This document shows, in pieces, positions 13,811-21,254 of a stretch of DNA of 21,254 bases (position 1 is its first letter; each line of letters starts with the position of its first letter). The position numbers were made by a program, and so were the translations under genes. Under the pieces are notes generated by a model. It saw only the letters and a list, made by a program, of their open reading frames with translations, was not told the DNA's origin and ran no database searches. This DNA comes from a virus. The stretch covers positions 1 through 21,254 of IMG/VR virus record IMGVR_UViG_3300028892_000417, one strand, 5' to 3'.

Positions 13811-15238
13811 ATGTCATCAACTATGTTAGACCAAGCCGTCATTGACGCCGAAGCACTTCGAGAAGCAGCGATGAAAAACGCAGAACAAGAAGTTCTCGAA
13901 AAGTATTCCGGCGAAATCAAAGAAGCTGTCACATCCCTTTTGGAACAAGAAGAAGATATGTTTGGCATGGAAGACGAGGAAGGCCTTGATGCTGAACCCG
14001 GTATTGCCGATCAAATGCCAATTGCTGCCACTGATGGTGAGAACATGTGTCCATGTCCCGAAGAAGAAGAGCCCATAGTCCTCGACCTAGATCAAATTGT
14101 GGCCGCGGCACAAGCAGAAGAGAGCGAAGAAGAAATGGACCTTGGTGGTGAAGTAGCAGACGACGAAGAAGAACTCTTTGAAGTGAGCGAGGACAATCTT
14201 CTTGAGGCTATTGCTGAAGCACTGAACGAGGAAGAAGAATTATCGGACAAACAAAAATCTGAAATGGATGCCGATGATGATGGAGACATTGATGAAAAAG
14301 ATCTTGCTGCTTTAAGAAAATCTAAAGAAAAAGAAAAGAAGGTTGAAGAAGCAGGTCGGCCACATAGTATGCGTGGCGGAAGGACAATGGCTGATTTAGA
14401 TGACGATGCTAAAACAAGAGAAACAGATTTTTTGAAAAAGAAAGAAAAGAAAGAAAAGGAAGCCAAGCAAAAAAGCGAGGGAGCTGAAAAAATCGCCCCT
14501 GAAATTTTTGAAGATTCGCGGGATAAAGAAACAGCACATTACATCACTAACAAAGATGCTGATAAAAAAGAAATCGAAGACCTAGAAGACGACGAGAAGT
14601 TTGATGACAGCAAAGAAGAACGTCGTGACGAAGATCTAGATCTTGACGAAAAACTAATTGATGAAATCGTTGAGGCATTAGTAGTCGATATGAAAAATGT
14701 TCCTTCCGGGGATATGTTTCACACACACCCAACTATGGGACAAAACGAACGAGGTCTTGATGTTGCGTTAGCGCAAGAACAAGACACAGAATTTGCAGAG
14801 GAGCAAGAACAATTGCGCCAAGCATTAAAGAAGTTGCAAGAGCAAGTAAAATCTCAGAAGCTTGATTTGAATAAGCAGAAAAAAGATTTTGATAATCTTA
14901 AGAGTATTGCACTAAAGGCAACAAAGAAGTTAGAAGAAGTTAATTTTTCTAACGCAAAACTAATCTACACGAATCGCATCCTGAAAAGCGACTCCTTGAA
15001 TGAGCGACAAAAAGAAAAACTTGTCGAAGCAATTTCAAAGGTTGGTTCAGTAGAAGAAGCCAAGATTGTTTATGATACACTGAATGAAAATCTTTCGTCC
15101 AAGAGCAAGACTGTTCCGAAGACATTGAATGAAGCAGTGAATAAAAACAATCCGCTTATATTGAAATCAAATAAAGAAAAACACCCCGCTAGTCAAAATC
15201 AAGTCGATAGACTAAGGCGACTTGCGGGTATTATTTAA
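13811..15238 (+). CDS. 22: Prohead scaffold core protein, T4 gp22-like, with EF-hand loop
   Basis: This is the main internal scaffold around which the capsid shell assembles and which the gp21 protease later degrades. The 475-residue protein is highly charged. Residues 1-145 are acidic and helical. Residues 153-164 (DADDDGDIDEKD) form a canonical 12-residue EF-hand loop. Residues 170-285 are a Lys/Glu/Asp-rich linker, and about 325-378 form a coiled coil. Residues 376-425 (NAKLIYTNRILKSDSLNERQ, then KEKLVEAISK..SVEEAK) are the most recognisable gp22-type segment. It is longer than T4 gp22 (269 residues), largely in the acidic middle. Several LxE/A or IxE/A sites occur, for instance at E132, E136, E288, E406 and E441, matching gp21 specificity. 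GGAG lies 6 bases before the ATG. Capsid follows in the same unit. Confidence 0.88.
   Translation: MSSTMLDQAVIDAEALREAAMKNAEQEVLEKYSGEIKEAVTSLLEQEEDMFGMEDEEGLDAEPGIADQMPIAATDGENMCPCPEEEEPIVLDLDQIVAAAQAEESEEEMDLGGEVADDEEELFEVSEDNLLEAIAEALNEEEELSDKQKSEMDADDDGDIDEKDLAALRKSKEKEKKVEEAGRPHSMRGGRTMADLDDDAKTRETDFLKKKEKKEKEAKQKSEGAEKIAPEIFEDSRDKETAHYITNKDADKKEIEDLEDDEKFDDSKEERRDEDLDLDEKLIDEIVEALVVDMKNVPSGDMFHTHPTMGQNERGLDVALAQEQDTEFAEEQEQLRQALKKLQEQVKSQKLDLNKQKKDFDNLKSIALKATKKLEEVNFSNAKLIYTNRILKSDSLNERQKEKLVEAISKVGSVEEAKIVYDTLNENLSSKSKTVPKTLNEAVNKNNPLILKSNKEKHPASQNQVDRLRRLAGII
14267..14302 (+). other. EF-hand calcium-binding loop in scaffold
   Basis: Residues 153-164 read DADDDGDIDEKD. Positions 1, 3 and 5 are Asp, 6 is Gly, 8 is Ile and 12 is Asp, which fits the canonical EF-hand or dockerin-type loop. 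Flanking residues (KQKSEM before, LAALRK after) are helical. Confidence 0.75.
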
Positions 15239-15242
15239 GGAG
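15237..15242 (+). promoter_or_regulatory. Ribosome site of the major capsid gene
   Basis: AAGGAG, overlapping the scaffold stop codon, lies 9 bases before the ATG at 15252. It decides that start over an in-frame TTG at 15222 inside the scaffold gene. Confidence 0.8.
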
Positions 15243-15251
15243 AAAAAAATA

Positions 15252-17063
15252 ATGAGTATTATTGAAAAACTAACCGAAGGAATCATTAATCGTGATCTTT
15301 CGCGTGAAGCCAATGCTCTCTTGTCAAAATGGGAGAACACTGGACTTTTAGAAGGAATTGAAGGCGAACATAACAAAAACAGTATGGCATGTCTTCTAGA
15401 AAATCAAGCCAAGGAACTTCTTCGTGAAGCTTCCACAATGGCTAGTGGTGATGTTGAAGGATTTGCAGCAGTTGCATTTCCAATCGTTCGTCGTGTATTC
15501 GGCGGACTGGTAGCGAATGAGCTTGTCTCGGTTCAGCCAATGAGCTTGCCGAGTGGTCTTATCTTCTTCCTCGACTTTACCACAGGAAATGATAAGCTTG
15601 GAGATGACGCATGTAGCTCTATCTATGGTGGTGGTGTTACTGGGTCTGGTATTACCCATGGCGTAACTCTTGGAGCAGGTCCACCTTTGACAAATGCGGA
15701 CGAACAAGGATTTTATAATCTATCCAATGGATATGCTGCAACGACTAGCTCAGTTGCTTTGGATGAGGTTCCGACTTTGATTGCAACCAGAACCGGAGGA
15801 ACTACCGGAGTTTGGACGGCTGGTCGCGGACTGACTGAACTAGATCGTCTTATTCGGTTTGATCCTGATCTTGGTGCTCTCGGTGAGGCTGGAAGCGCAG
15901 CGGTGGCAGTTGGTCAAATTACCATAGCTGACCTTACGCAGTTTAATATTCAAGACGATGTTTCAGTCTGCTTGCTCAGTGGTTCGGGCGGAAGCCTCGG
16001 AACTGGTGCTCGTATCAATGGCATCAATAAAACAGGTGAATTACAAATCCGTCGCTTGACGCAACCTGACTATACAGATCCAAAAGGCGTGGCTCCGGTT
16101 AACCTCTTGGTAGTTGTTTCAGGTTCGAATATAACTCAAGCTGCGGACGCACTTAATGCAAGTATTTCAGCTAGTTTTGTTATTGCTGACAATTTCGCTA
16201 ACGCTGGCCCAGTCGGAGCCATTGTTGGTGCGCCTATTTGGGATCTGGAAGCTCTTGGCACCGTTGGTGACGGCGGCGGCGATATTTGCGGACTGGCAAA
16301 TTCTGGTTCTGCGATTGCTGAAATCGACATCAAGGTGGATAGTATTTCTATTACCGCGATGACCAAAAAGCTTCGTGCTAAATGGACACCAGAACTACAG
16401 CAGGACATCAATGCTTATCACAATTTGGATGCTGAAGTTGAGCTTACCTCGATTTTGTCGGAAGCGATTGCTCTTGAAATTGATCAAGAAATCCTTGAAG
16501 ACCTTATCAAAGGTGCGACTGCTTCTACTTTCCACTGGTCCAGACGACCAGGAGTTTTTGTGGATAGGATAACTGGTGCTGCGCTTGCCACGCCGCCCAC
16601 TTTCACTGGAACTGTTTCAGAATGGTATGAGACTTTGCTTGAGACTGTCAATGACGTTTCTGCTCAGATTCATCGTAAGACGCTTCGCGGTGGAGCTAAC
16701 TTTATTGTTACTTCTCCTGAAGTTGCGAACCTTCTGGAGTTTACAAATGGTTTCCGTGCTAGCACAACCGCAGATGAAAATCGCGGAACTGCTGGTGCTG
16801 TGAAGACGGGCTCGATTAGCAAGAAGTGGGATGTGTATGTTGACCCATACTTCCCACGCAATCTCTTGCTTGTTGGTCGCAAAGGAAGCGGATTCCTTGA
16901 GAGTGGATATGTATATGCGCCTTATGTGCCTCTACAGACCACCCCAACCATTTTCGATCCAGAGAACTTTACGCCACGAAAGGGCGTAATGACTCGTTAC
17001 GGAAAGGCTATGGTCCGACCAGATATGTATGGTCTTGTCGTCGTGGAAAATCTCTTTGGCTAA
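15252..17063 (+). CDS. 23: Major capsid protein precursor, T4 gp23-like
   Basis: This is the HK97-fold shell protein of the head. The 603-residue precursor has the gp23 N-terminal layout: ANALLSKWENTGLLEGIEG at 20-38 (T4 LLNKWKPLLEG), LLENQAKELL at 48-57 (T4 FENQEKDF), IVRRVFGGLVANELVSVQPM at 78-97 and a Pro-x-Gly turn (T4 MVRRAIPNL..GVQPMNSPTG). The C-terminal part (VDPYFPRNLLLVGRKGSG, then YAPYVPLQTTP, then TRYG) is also gp23-like. A cleavage site for the prohead protease fits at E59/A60 (LRE before Ala), close to the T4 site at E65, leaving about 544 mature residues. It is larger than T4 gp23 (521), with extra sequence in the middle (about 160-350). It is followed by a strong terminator. 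Capsid accessory gp24 is not seen. Confidence 0.95.
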   Translation: MSIIEKLTEGIINRDLSREANALLSKWENTGLLEGIEGEHNKNSMACLLENQAKELLREASTMASGDVEGFAAVAFPIVRRVFGGLVANELVSVQPMSLPSGLIFFLDFTTGNDKLGDDACSSIYGGGVTGSGITHGVTLGAGPPLTNADEQGFYNLSNGYAATTSSVALDEVPTLIATRTGGTTGVWTAGRGLTELDRLIRFDPDLGALGEAGSAAVAVGQITIADLTQFNIQDDVSVCLLSGSGGSLGTGARINGINKTGELQIRRLTQPDYTDPKGVAPVNLLVVVSGSNITQAADALNASISASFVIADNFANAGPVGAIVGAPIWDLEALGTVGDGGGDICGLANSGSAIAEIDIKVDSISITAMTKKLRAKWTPELQQDINAYHNLDAEVELTSILSEAIALEIDQEILEDLIKGATASTFHWSRRPGVFVDRITGAALATPPTFTGTVSEWYETLLETVNDVSAQIHRKTLRGGANFIVTSPEVANLLEFTNGFRASTTADENRGTAGAVKTGSISKKWDVYVDPYFPRNLLLVGRKGSGFLESGYVYAPYVPLQTTPTIFDPENFTPRKGVMTRYGKAMVRPDMYGLVVVENLFG

Positions 17064-17096
17064 TATTTGATTAGTTAGGAGATAATCTTAAACTTT

Positions 17097-17146
17097 GAAA
17101 TGCTCCCCCTTTCTTTTTGAGAGGTGGGAGCATTTCTTTTTGTTTT
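17097..17146 (+). terminator. Strong intrinsic terminator after the major capsid gene
   Basis: GAAATGCTCCC at 17097-17107 pairs perfectly with GGGAGCATTTC at 17126-17136. After a single bulged T (17125), the stem continues for about six more pairs including one G-U (17108-17113 with 17119-17124), around a TTTTT loop. The 3' arm is followed by TTTTTGTTTT. It ends the scaffold-capsid unit, 33 bases after the capsid stop. Confidence 0.92.
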
Positions 17147-17159
17147 CTATTAACAAATT

Positions 17160-17167
17160 ACTATTTA
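17160..17167 (+). promoter_or_regulatory. Candidate late-promoter element ACTATTTA before neck genes
   Basis: TTACTATTTAGATAC lies between the capsid terminator and the ribosome site of the neck gene. A promoter is needed here because the terminator just upstream would end the preceding transcript. It shares the ACTATTTA core with three other gaps. Confidence 0.55.
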
Positions 17168-17188
17168 GATACAGGAGATATATAGTTT

Positions 17189-18457
17189 ATGGCCCTTCCA
17201 ATACTAACCCCCAAAAGTCAAATGAGCAAGGTTATCTTGCCGGTTACTGGTACTGCTGCAAACGTGACAAGCGCAAACCTACCTTATGGAGTGTATTTAG
17301 ATAATAATGATTTCATATCAGGTGCCGTAGATCAGGTTGCGTTTACTTATAAAATGTTGGGGGGAGATGTTCTTGATATCGAGCTTATGGAAGGGAATGT
17401 CTATACCTCCTACGAGCTGGGAGTTCTAGAATATTCTTCTATAATCAATTCTCATCAAGCTGAAAATGTTTTATCTGATTTCTTGGGCGCAACGACAGGA
17501 ACTTTTGATCAAGACGGAGAATTGAAGGCGGGTTCACTTTCATCAAGCCTTAGTGGCTCGTCTGTCGCTTTGAAGTTTCCTAAATTTGACTTTGCTTATT
17601 CGGAACGTATCGGAAGTGGTTTGGCTCAATCTGCGGGGTTCGGTGATAATATTCGCATGTATTCTGCGTCTTTCGCACTGACAGGAGGAGTTCAGGATTA
17701 TAATCTTCAGTCAATTGTTTCGGCATCACAGTCGGGGAGTGTATGGGAAGATCTAGTTCAAAATAAGAAAGTAAGAATTGAGCGTGTATATTATAAATCA
17801 CCCGCTGCGATGTGGCGATTCTTTGGATACATGAATATTGGTGGTGGAGTTTATGGAAATTTAAGTTCTTATGGAATGTATGCCGACGACTCCACTTTTG
17901 AAATCGTTCCTGCGTGGCAGAACAAATTACAAGCACAACAATTTGAAACAAATCTTTATACACGCGGAAGTCACTATTCTTATGAAATACGAGATAATTA
18001 TTTAAAAATATATCCACCTCCTTGCGTAAGCTATCCGCGACGAATGTGGTTTAACTTTAGTATCCCGCAAGATACTTGGACGGAAGACCCTTCCTCCAAA
18101 GTTGGTGTGGACGGCATTAATAACATGAACACACTTCCGTTTGCCAACTTGCCTTACAACAATATCAATAGTATAGGTAAACAATGGATTAGAAAATATG
18201 CCCTTGCTATAGCAAAAGAAATGCTTGGTCAAATAAGAGGTAAATTTGCAACCATCCCAATTCCAGGCAACGATATAACTCTAAATGCTTCGGAGCTTTT
18301 GTCTCAAGCGAAAGAAGAGCAGCAAGCACTCAAAGAAGAACTAAAAGCTCAACTAGAAAAATTGACTTATGGTGCCTTGATCAAAGGCGATGCTGAAATG
18401 GCTGCGGACGCAGAAGCAGTACAGACCCATGTCCCAATGGGGATTTATACAGGATAG
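17189..18457 (+). CDS. 13: Neck protein, T4 gp13-like (head completion)
   Basis: A 422-residue structural protein. Residues 337-395 (IRKYALAIAKEMLGQIRGKF, then IPIPGNDITLNASELLSQAK and a helical EEQQALKEELKAQLEKL) are the type of C-terminal segment I associate with the gp13 neck protein in marine T4-like phages. gp13 joins gp14 at the portal after packaging to seal the head and accept the tail. It is longer than T4 gp13 (309 residues), with an N-terminal Ser/Gly-rich beta part at about 90-180. AGGAGAT is 9 bases before the ATG. It is followed, 4 bases later, by the gp14-like gene and then the gp15-like gene, which is the T4 order 13-14-15 and supports the call. The identity rests partly on this context. 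Confidence 0.7.
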   Translation: MALPILTPKSQMSKVILPVTGTAANVTSANLPYGVYLDNNDFISGAVDQVAFTYKMLGGDVLDIELMEGNVYTSYELGVLEYSSIINSHQAENVLSDFLGATTGTFDQDGELKAGSLSSSLSGSSVALKFPKFDFAYSERIGSGLAQSAGFGDNIRMYSASFALTGGVQDYNLQSIVSASQSGSVWEDLVQNKKVRIERVYYKSPAAMWRFFGYMNIGGGVYGNLSSYGMYADDSTFEIVPAWQNKLQAQQFETNLYTRGSHYSYEIRDNYLKIYPPPCVSYPRRMWFNFSIPQDTWTEDPSSKVGVDGINNMNTLPFANLPYNNINSIGKQWIRKYALAIAKEMLGQIRGKFATIPIPGNDITLNASELLSQAKEEQQALKEELKAQLEKLTYGALIKGDAEMAADAEAVQTHVPMGIYTG

Positions 18458-18461
18458 ATAA

Positions 18462-18956
18462 ATGGCTGATGAAGACAACAAATGGTCACGCCCCGATGCA
18501 CCACCACCACCGCTGTTTCTTGGACGACCTGAAAGAGATTTAGTTAAGCAAGTCAACGATGAACTCATTGAACGGGTCATTGGTCAAACTATAATCTATT
18601 ATCCGATCAGCATGGAGCATACAAACTTTCACCCCTTATACGAGGAAGCAATTAAAAAGACTTTCCTTCCTCCCATTAGAGTTATGGCATTGATTGACTG
18701 GGAGGGTTCTGAAACAACCACTCTCAAAGATGGTATCGACAGAACCTCTAGTATAACTATTCATTTCCATAAACGAAGATTGACGGAGGATCAAGATGTA
18801 AATGTTCAAGAGGGCGACTTTGTGCTTTACGGACAAATTCTTTATGAGATTGTTAACCTAACACAACCAAGAGCCATCTTCGGTCAAATACCATATAAGA
18901 TGGAAGTAGCAGCCAAATGTATTCAAGCACGATCAGGAGTTTTTAATACTGAATAA
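18462..18956 (+). CDS. 14: Neck protein, T4 gp14-like
   Basis: A 164-residue protein. Residues 44-80 (TIIYYPISMEHTNFHPLYEE, then an FLPPIRVMALIDW strand) and 115-145 (NVQEGDFVLYGQILYEIVNL, then FGQIPYKMEVAAKC) follow the layout of T4 gp14, where EGDLIYFPMDNSLFEI precedes a similar Gln-rich strand. gp14 forms the neck with gp13. It is shorter than T4 gp14 (256 residues), lacking the C-terminal part. The N-terminus is a Pro-rich tail (DAPPPPLFLGRP). Its TAA overlaps the next ATG by one base, so the two are translationally coupled. Assignment is from partial similarity by eye plus gene order. Confidence 0.62.
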   Translation: MADEDNKWSRPDAPPPPLFLGRPERDLVKQVNDELIERVIGQTIIYYPISMEHTNFHPLYEEAIKKTFLPPIRVMALIDWEGSETTTLKDGIDRTSSITIHFHKRRLTEDQDVNVQEGDFVLYGQILYEIVNLTQPRAIFGQIPYKMEVAAKCIQARSGVFNTE

Positions 18957-19834
18957 TGACTATAGAAACTCTAAACCCGTTGCTGCCCTACAAGGCTTCA
19001 ACTTTTGAAACTATAGATTTTGCCCTTTATGATTGGCTTAATGAAACTATGGATCTATTTTGCTCCACCAACGAAGGCTGGCAAAAGGTTTCGTGTATCT
19101 GGGTTGCGGGGGAACGATCAGGACAGCGATCCAATCAAATACGAACCCGATCTGGTATTGTTAATTACCCCGTTATTACGATTGAACGAACGGCGGTAAA
19201 TAAAGATTTGAATAAAAAAGGCTCTTATTATGGTAACATACCACCAGTCAAGGATTATAAGGGTGGCTCCATTACAATCGCTCGCACCATTCAGCCCAAT
19301 AAAACGGCTAATTTTCTTAACGCCGATAGCGCACGACAATATGGTGTGGGTGGCGTAGTAAAGCCCACCGGGGGACAAATAAATTTTCCCAGTAAAAATA
19401 AAAATAAAAAAATAGTTTATGAACAGATATCGGTGCCAATGCCTGTGTATGTAGATATCACTTATGCCATTACTATTCAGACAGAGTATCAACAACAAAT
19501 GAATGAATTGGTACAACCATTTGTTACAAAGACTTATGGAGTGAATCAGTTTTTTGCCCATCGTGGCGAACATCGGTATGAGTGTTTTATTCAGCAAGAC
19601 TTCGGTCAGCAAAATAATGTGAGTGATATGGGCGAAGACCGTCGCAACTTTGCCACCACCATTCAGATTCAAGCTCTTGGTTATCTAATAGGACAGGGCA
19701 AAAATGATCCGCAACCTTCTAAAGTTATTCGTCAGAATGCGGTTGAGTTGCGAACGCCACGCGAAAGAACGATCTTTGGGGATAAACCTCACTATCGTCC
19801 AATAGAAGGACAACCAGGAAAATATCGTCCATAG
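18956..19834 (+). CDS. 15: Tail sheath stabiliser/completion protein, T4 gp15-like
   Basis: A 292-residue protein. The segment at about 160-235 (VPMPVYVDITYAITIQTEYQ, then MNELVQPFVTKTYGVNQFF, then RRNFATTIQIQALGYLIG) matches the T4 gp15 layout SPIKMIYELSIFTRYEDDMF, QIVEQILPYFQP, RRRIEWSLTFEVNGWMYP. gp15 caps the tail tube and sheath and provides the surface that joins the head. Length is close to T4 gp15 (272 residues). The C-terminal tail (250-292) is Arg/Pro-rich. It is coupled to the neck gene by TAATG. The next gene is sheath (gp18), so genes 16 and 17 of the T4 order are absent here; terminase lies at the other end of the window. Confidence 0.75.
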   Translation: MTIETLNPLLPYKASTFETIDFALYDWLNETMDLFCSTNEGWQKVSCIWVAGERSGQRSNQIRTRSGIVNYPVITIERTAVNKDLNKKGSYYGNIPPVKDYKGGSITIARTIQPNKTANFLNADSARQYGVGGVVKPTGGQINFPSKNKNKKIVYEQISVPMPVYVDITYAITIQTEYQQQMNELVQPFVTKTYGVNQFFAHRGEHRYECFIQQDFGQQNNVSDMGEDRRNFATTIQIQALGYLIGQGKNDPQPSKVIRQNAVELRTPRERTIFGDKPHYRPIEGQPGKYRP

Positions 19835-19864
19835 TAATTCCTTTTGCATTTGGTGTCCCTGCAT

Positions 19865-19872
19865 ACTATTTA
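19865..19872 (+). promoter_or_regulatory. Candidate late-promoter element ACTATTTA before tail sheath
   Basis: CATACTATTTATTAGAGAC lies in the 85-base gap before the sheath gene, 47 bases upstream of its ATG. It closely matches the element before the scaffold gene (TACTATTTATT in both), the two highest-output kinds of structural gene. Confidence 0.5.
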
Positions 19873-19919
19873 TTAGAGACTTGTAATAAGATCGAGTTTT
19901 CTTAAGGAGAAAAAATTAA

Positions 19920-21254
19920 ATGCCAGTAAATAAATTTAAATTTGTAAGCCCCGGAGTACAAATGGCGGAAATAGATAATTCGCAACTTCCTGCACTACCC
20001 GGACCAATTGGACCTGTCATCATCGGTCGATCACAAAGAGGTCCAGGTCTTCGTCCGGTTCAAGTAGATTCATTTTCTGAATTTGTAGAAATTTTTGGAA
20101 ACCCAAAGCCCGGTGGCGATGGCACTGATGTTTGGAGAAACGGCGGCGCTGGACTTGCCCCTACTTATGGAGCTTACGCGACTCAAGCATTTTTACGCAA
20201 TAGTTCTCCTGTTACGTTTGTTCGCCTTTTAGGTAAAGAGCATCCTGATAAAACAGCGACCGGATTTGCTGGCTGGAGAGCCGGTGAAATTAGTGACGGA
20301 CCCGCCCGCACTGGTGGTGCTTGGGGGCTTTTTGTGGTTGCTGACCCAGATGCGGTTGGGGCTACTGGCTCTCTTGATACTGGATCATTGGGCGCGATCT
20401 TCTACGCTGAAACTGGCTCATTGAAACTCAAAGGGACTGACCCTTCAACCCCTGCTTCCCAGATTTCGGGAACCTGCGGTTTTATTCAAGGCGCAAACAC
20501 TGGATGGCAAATGGAAGTGCTCGCTGCCAATGGCGACGTGAGCGAGACATTATCTTTCAATTTTTCCACCACTTCTAAAAATTATATTAGAAAGGTTTTC
20601 AATACCAACCCTACGCTAACCAATGCAGCGATAAACAAAACCACCAAGACTTACTGGCTTGGAGAGACTTTCGAGAGAACTGTAAGAGAGGAGAGCATAG
20701 GAACCAATCCAATTGGTGTTTTGTTGCCTTTGACTTCAGGCTCTTTTACCAACCAACAAAACGATCAAAGACGAGAAGCTACTAAAGCAAACTCACCTTG
20801 GGTTTTCTCACAAGACCTCGGTGGTCTTTCAGGAAGCTTCAACGTTCAAAACCTTTTTCAATTTAGAACATTGGACGCTGGCGAATGGGAACAAAAGAAC
20901 TTTAAGATTTCAATTACCGATGTGAAATCTTCATCAGACCCCTTGGTTCCTTATGGAACTTTTACGGTTCAAATTAGAATGGCAGCGGATAGTGATAATG
21001 CCAAGCAGGTTGTGGAATCATATGCCAACTGCGATCTAAATCCGGCTTCTCCAAACTATGTCTCTAAACAAATTGGTGACATGTATGTTGATTGGAGTTA
21101 TACTGACCGACGATATCGAGAATACGGAAATTATCCCAATATGTCTAAATACATCTATATGGTGATGAATAGCGATGTTGAAAATGCGGCAACTAATGAA
21201 GCCTACCTTCCATTTGGTTTTGAAGGTCCGGTGAGATGGAAAGGATTTACAGTC
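19920..21254 (+). CDS. 18: Tail sheath protein, T4 gp18-like (3' truncated by window end)
   Basis: The frame is open from ATG 19920 to the last base, giving 445 residues without a stop. The N-terminus (KFKFVSPGVQMAEIDNSQLP, then GPIGPVIIGRSQRGPGLRPV) is typical of contractile sheath subunits, with the SPGV start and the strand leading to VxSFSEFVEIFG at about 44-55. Later parts (GEWEQKNFKISITDVKSSSD, PYGTFTVQIR, and DWSYTDRRYREYGNYPN near 398-415) are also sheath-like. The sheath surrounds the tail tube and contracts to drive it through the host envelope. AAGGAG at 19904-19909 lies 10 bases before the ATG. The missing C-terminal part should carry the conserved sheath core and inter-subunit arms. 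The tube gene (gp19-like) is expected just beyond the window. Confidence 0.93.
   Translation, partial: MPVNKFKFVSPGVQMAEIDNSQLPALPGPIGPVIIGRSQRGPGLRPVQVDSFSEFVEIFGNPKPGGDGTDVWRNGGAGLAPTYGAYATQAFLRNSSPVTFVRLLGKEHPDKTATGFAGWRAGEISDGPARTGGAWGLFVVADPDAVGATGSLDTGSLGAIFYAETGSLKLKGTDPSTPASQISGTCGFIQGANTGWQMEVLAANGDVSETLSFNFSTTSKNYIRKVFNTNPTLTNAAINKTTKTYWLGETFERTVREESIGTNPIGVLLPLTSGSFTNQQNDQRREATKANSPWVFSQDLGGLSGSFNVQNLFQFRTLDAGEWEQKNFKISITDVKSSSDPLVPYGTFTVQIRMAADSDNAKQVVESYANCDLNPASPNYVSKQIGDMYVDWSYTDRRYREYGNYPNMSKYIYMVMNSDVENAATNEAYLPFGFEGPVRWKGFTV

Noticed and set aside
14092-14466. 124-residue Ser-rich - strand frame in the scaffold gene
   Set aside because: It is a shadow of the Glu/Lys-rich coding sequence; its composition is the complement of GAA/GAG/AAG codons.
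15222-15251. Upstream TTG extension of the capsid gene
   Set aside because: It lies within the scaffold gene and lacks a ribosome site, whereas AAGGAG precedes the ATG at 15252, which also gives a T4-like N-terminus.
17095-17304. Small + strand frame from a TTG across the capsid terminator
   Set aside because: It reads through a strong hairpin and T-run and overlaps the start of the neck gene in another frame.
17580-18017. 145-residue - strand frame opposite the neck gene
   Set aside because: It lies fully within a convincing + strand gene and has no recognisable features.
19118-19672. 184-residue - strand frame opposite the sheath-stabiliser gene
   Set aside because: The + strand frame has recognisable gp15-like sequence and tight coupling to its neighbour, while the - strand frame has no recognisable domain or ribosome site.
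1-21254. tRNA genes, CRISPR arrays, insertion sequences and attachment sites
   Set aside because: No cloverleaf-like gap, regularly spaced repeat set, transposase or integrase was seen; the longest gene-free stretch is about 125 bases and holds a terminator and a candidate promoter.

Overview
The window is a stretch of a tailed-phage genome from a T4-like myovirus. It carries a contiguous virion-assembly block with every gene on the + strand. Recognisable by motif and by order are the large terminase (gp17-like), portal (gp20-like), prohead protease (gp21-like), scaffold core (gp22-like), major capsid protein (gp23-like), two neck proteins (gp13- and gp14-like), the sheath stabiliser (gp15-like) and the start of the tail sheath (gp18-like). 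The DNA is moderately AT-rich. Genes are packed with overlaps or gaps of a few bases, and no tRNA, integrase, IS element or CRISPR array is visible. Protein style (multi-LamG proteins, a phage bS21, helical end motifs, EF-hand in the scaffold) resembles marine T4-like phages, but the host cannot be read from this window.

Layout: 1-456 is the tail of a protein with a hydrophobic segment that resembles pre-toxin linker regions. 466-3980 holds terminase and portal. 3967-5753 is a chain of four overlapping genes of unknown role (278-aa helical protein, 186-aa acidic-tailed protein, 97-aa membrane protein with a Cys motif, 37-aa mini-protein containing a terminator-like hairpin). 5757-6965 encodes a tubulin/FtsZ-superfamily GTPase placed directly in front of the prohead protease (6970-7533). 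7544-9157 encodes a protein with a ParB/sulfiredoxin-like DGHHRW motif, a small helical candidate core protein and a ribosomal protein bS21 homologue. 9186-13740 is a surface-protein cassette: a beta-rich virion protein, a fibre-type protein, a 1086-aa protein with four LamG-type lectin domains, and an 82-aa protein. 13811-17063 holds scaffold and major capsid, followed by a strong intrinsic terminator. 17189-21254 holds neck, sheath stabiliser and the 5' part of tail sheath.

Working together: terminase and portal package DNA; the protease, scaffold and capsid build and mature the prohead, and LxE/A and IxE/A cleavage-like sites occur in the capsid precursor, scaffold and several neighbours; neck and sheath genes begin the tail. 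An ACTATTTA element lies in four intergenic gaps ahead of structural genes and is a candidate late-promoter element. The T4 order 13-14-15-16-17-18-19-20-21-22-23 is rearranged here, and no small terminase (gp16) is seen between the sheath stabiliser and sheath genes or upstream of terminase.

The most notable content is the FtsZ/tubulin-like gene embedded in the head-assembly cluster, followed by the phage bS21. Both sit among otherwise standard morphogenesis genes.
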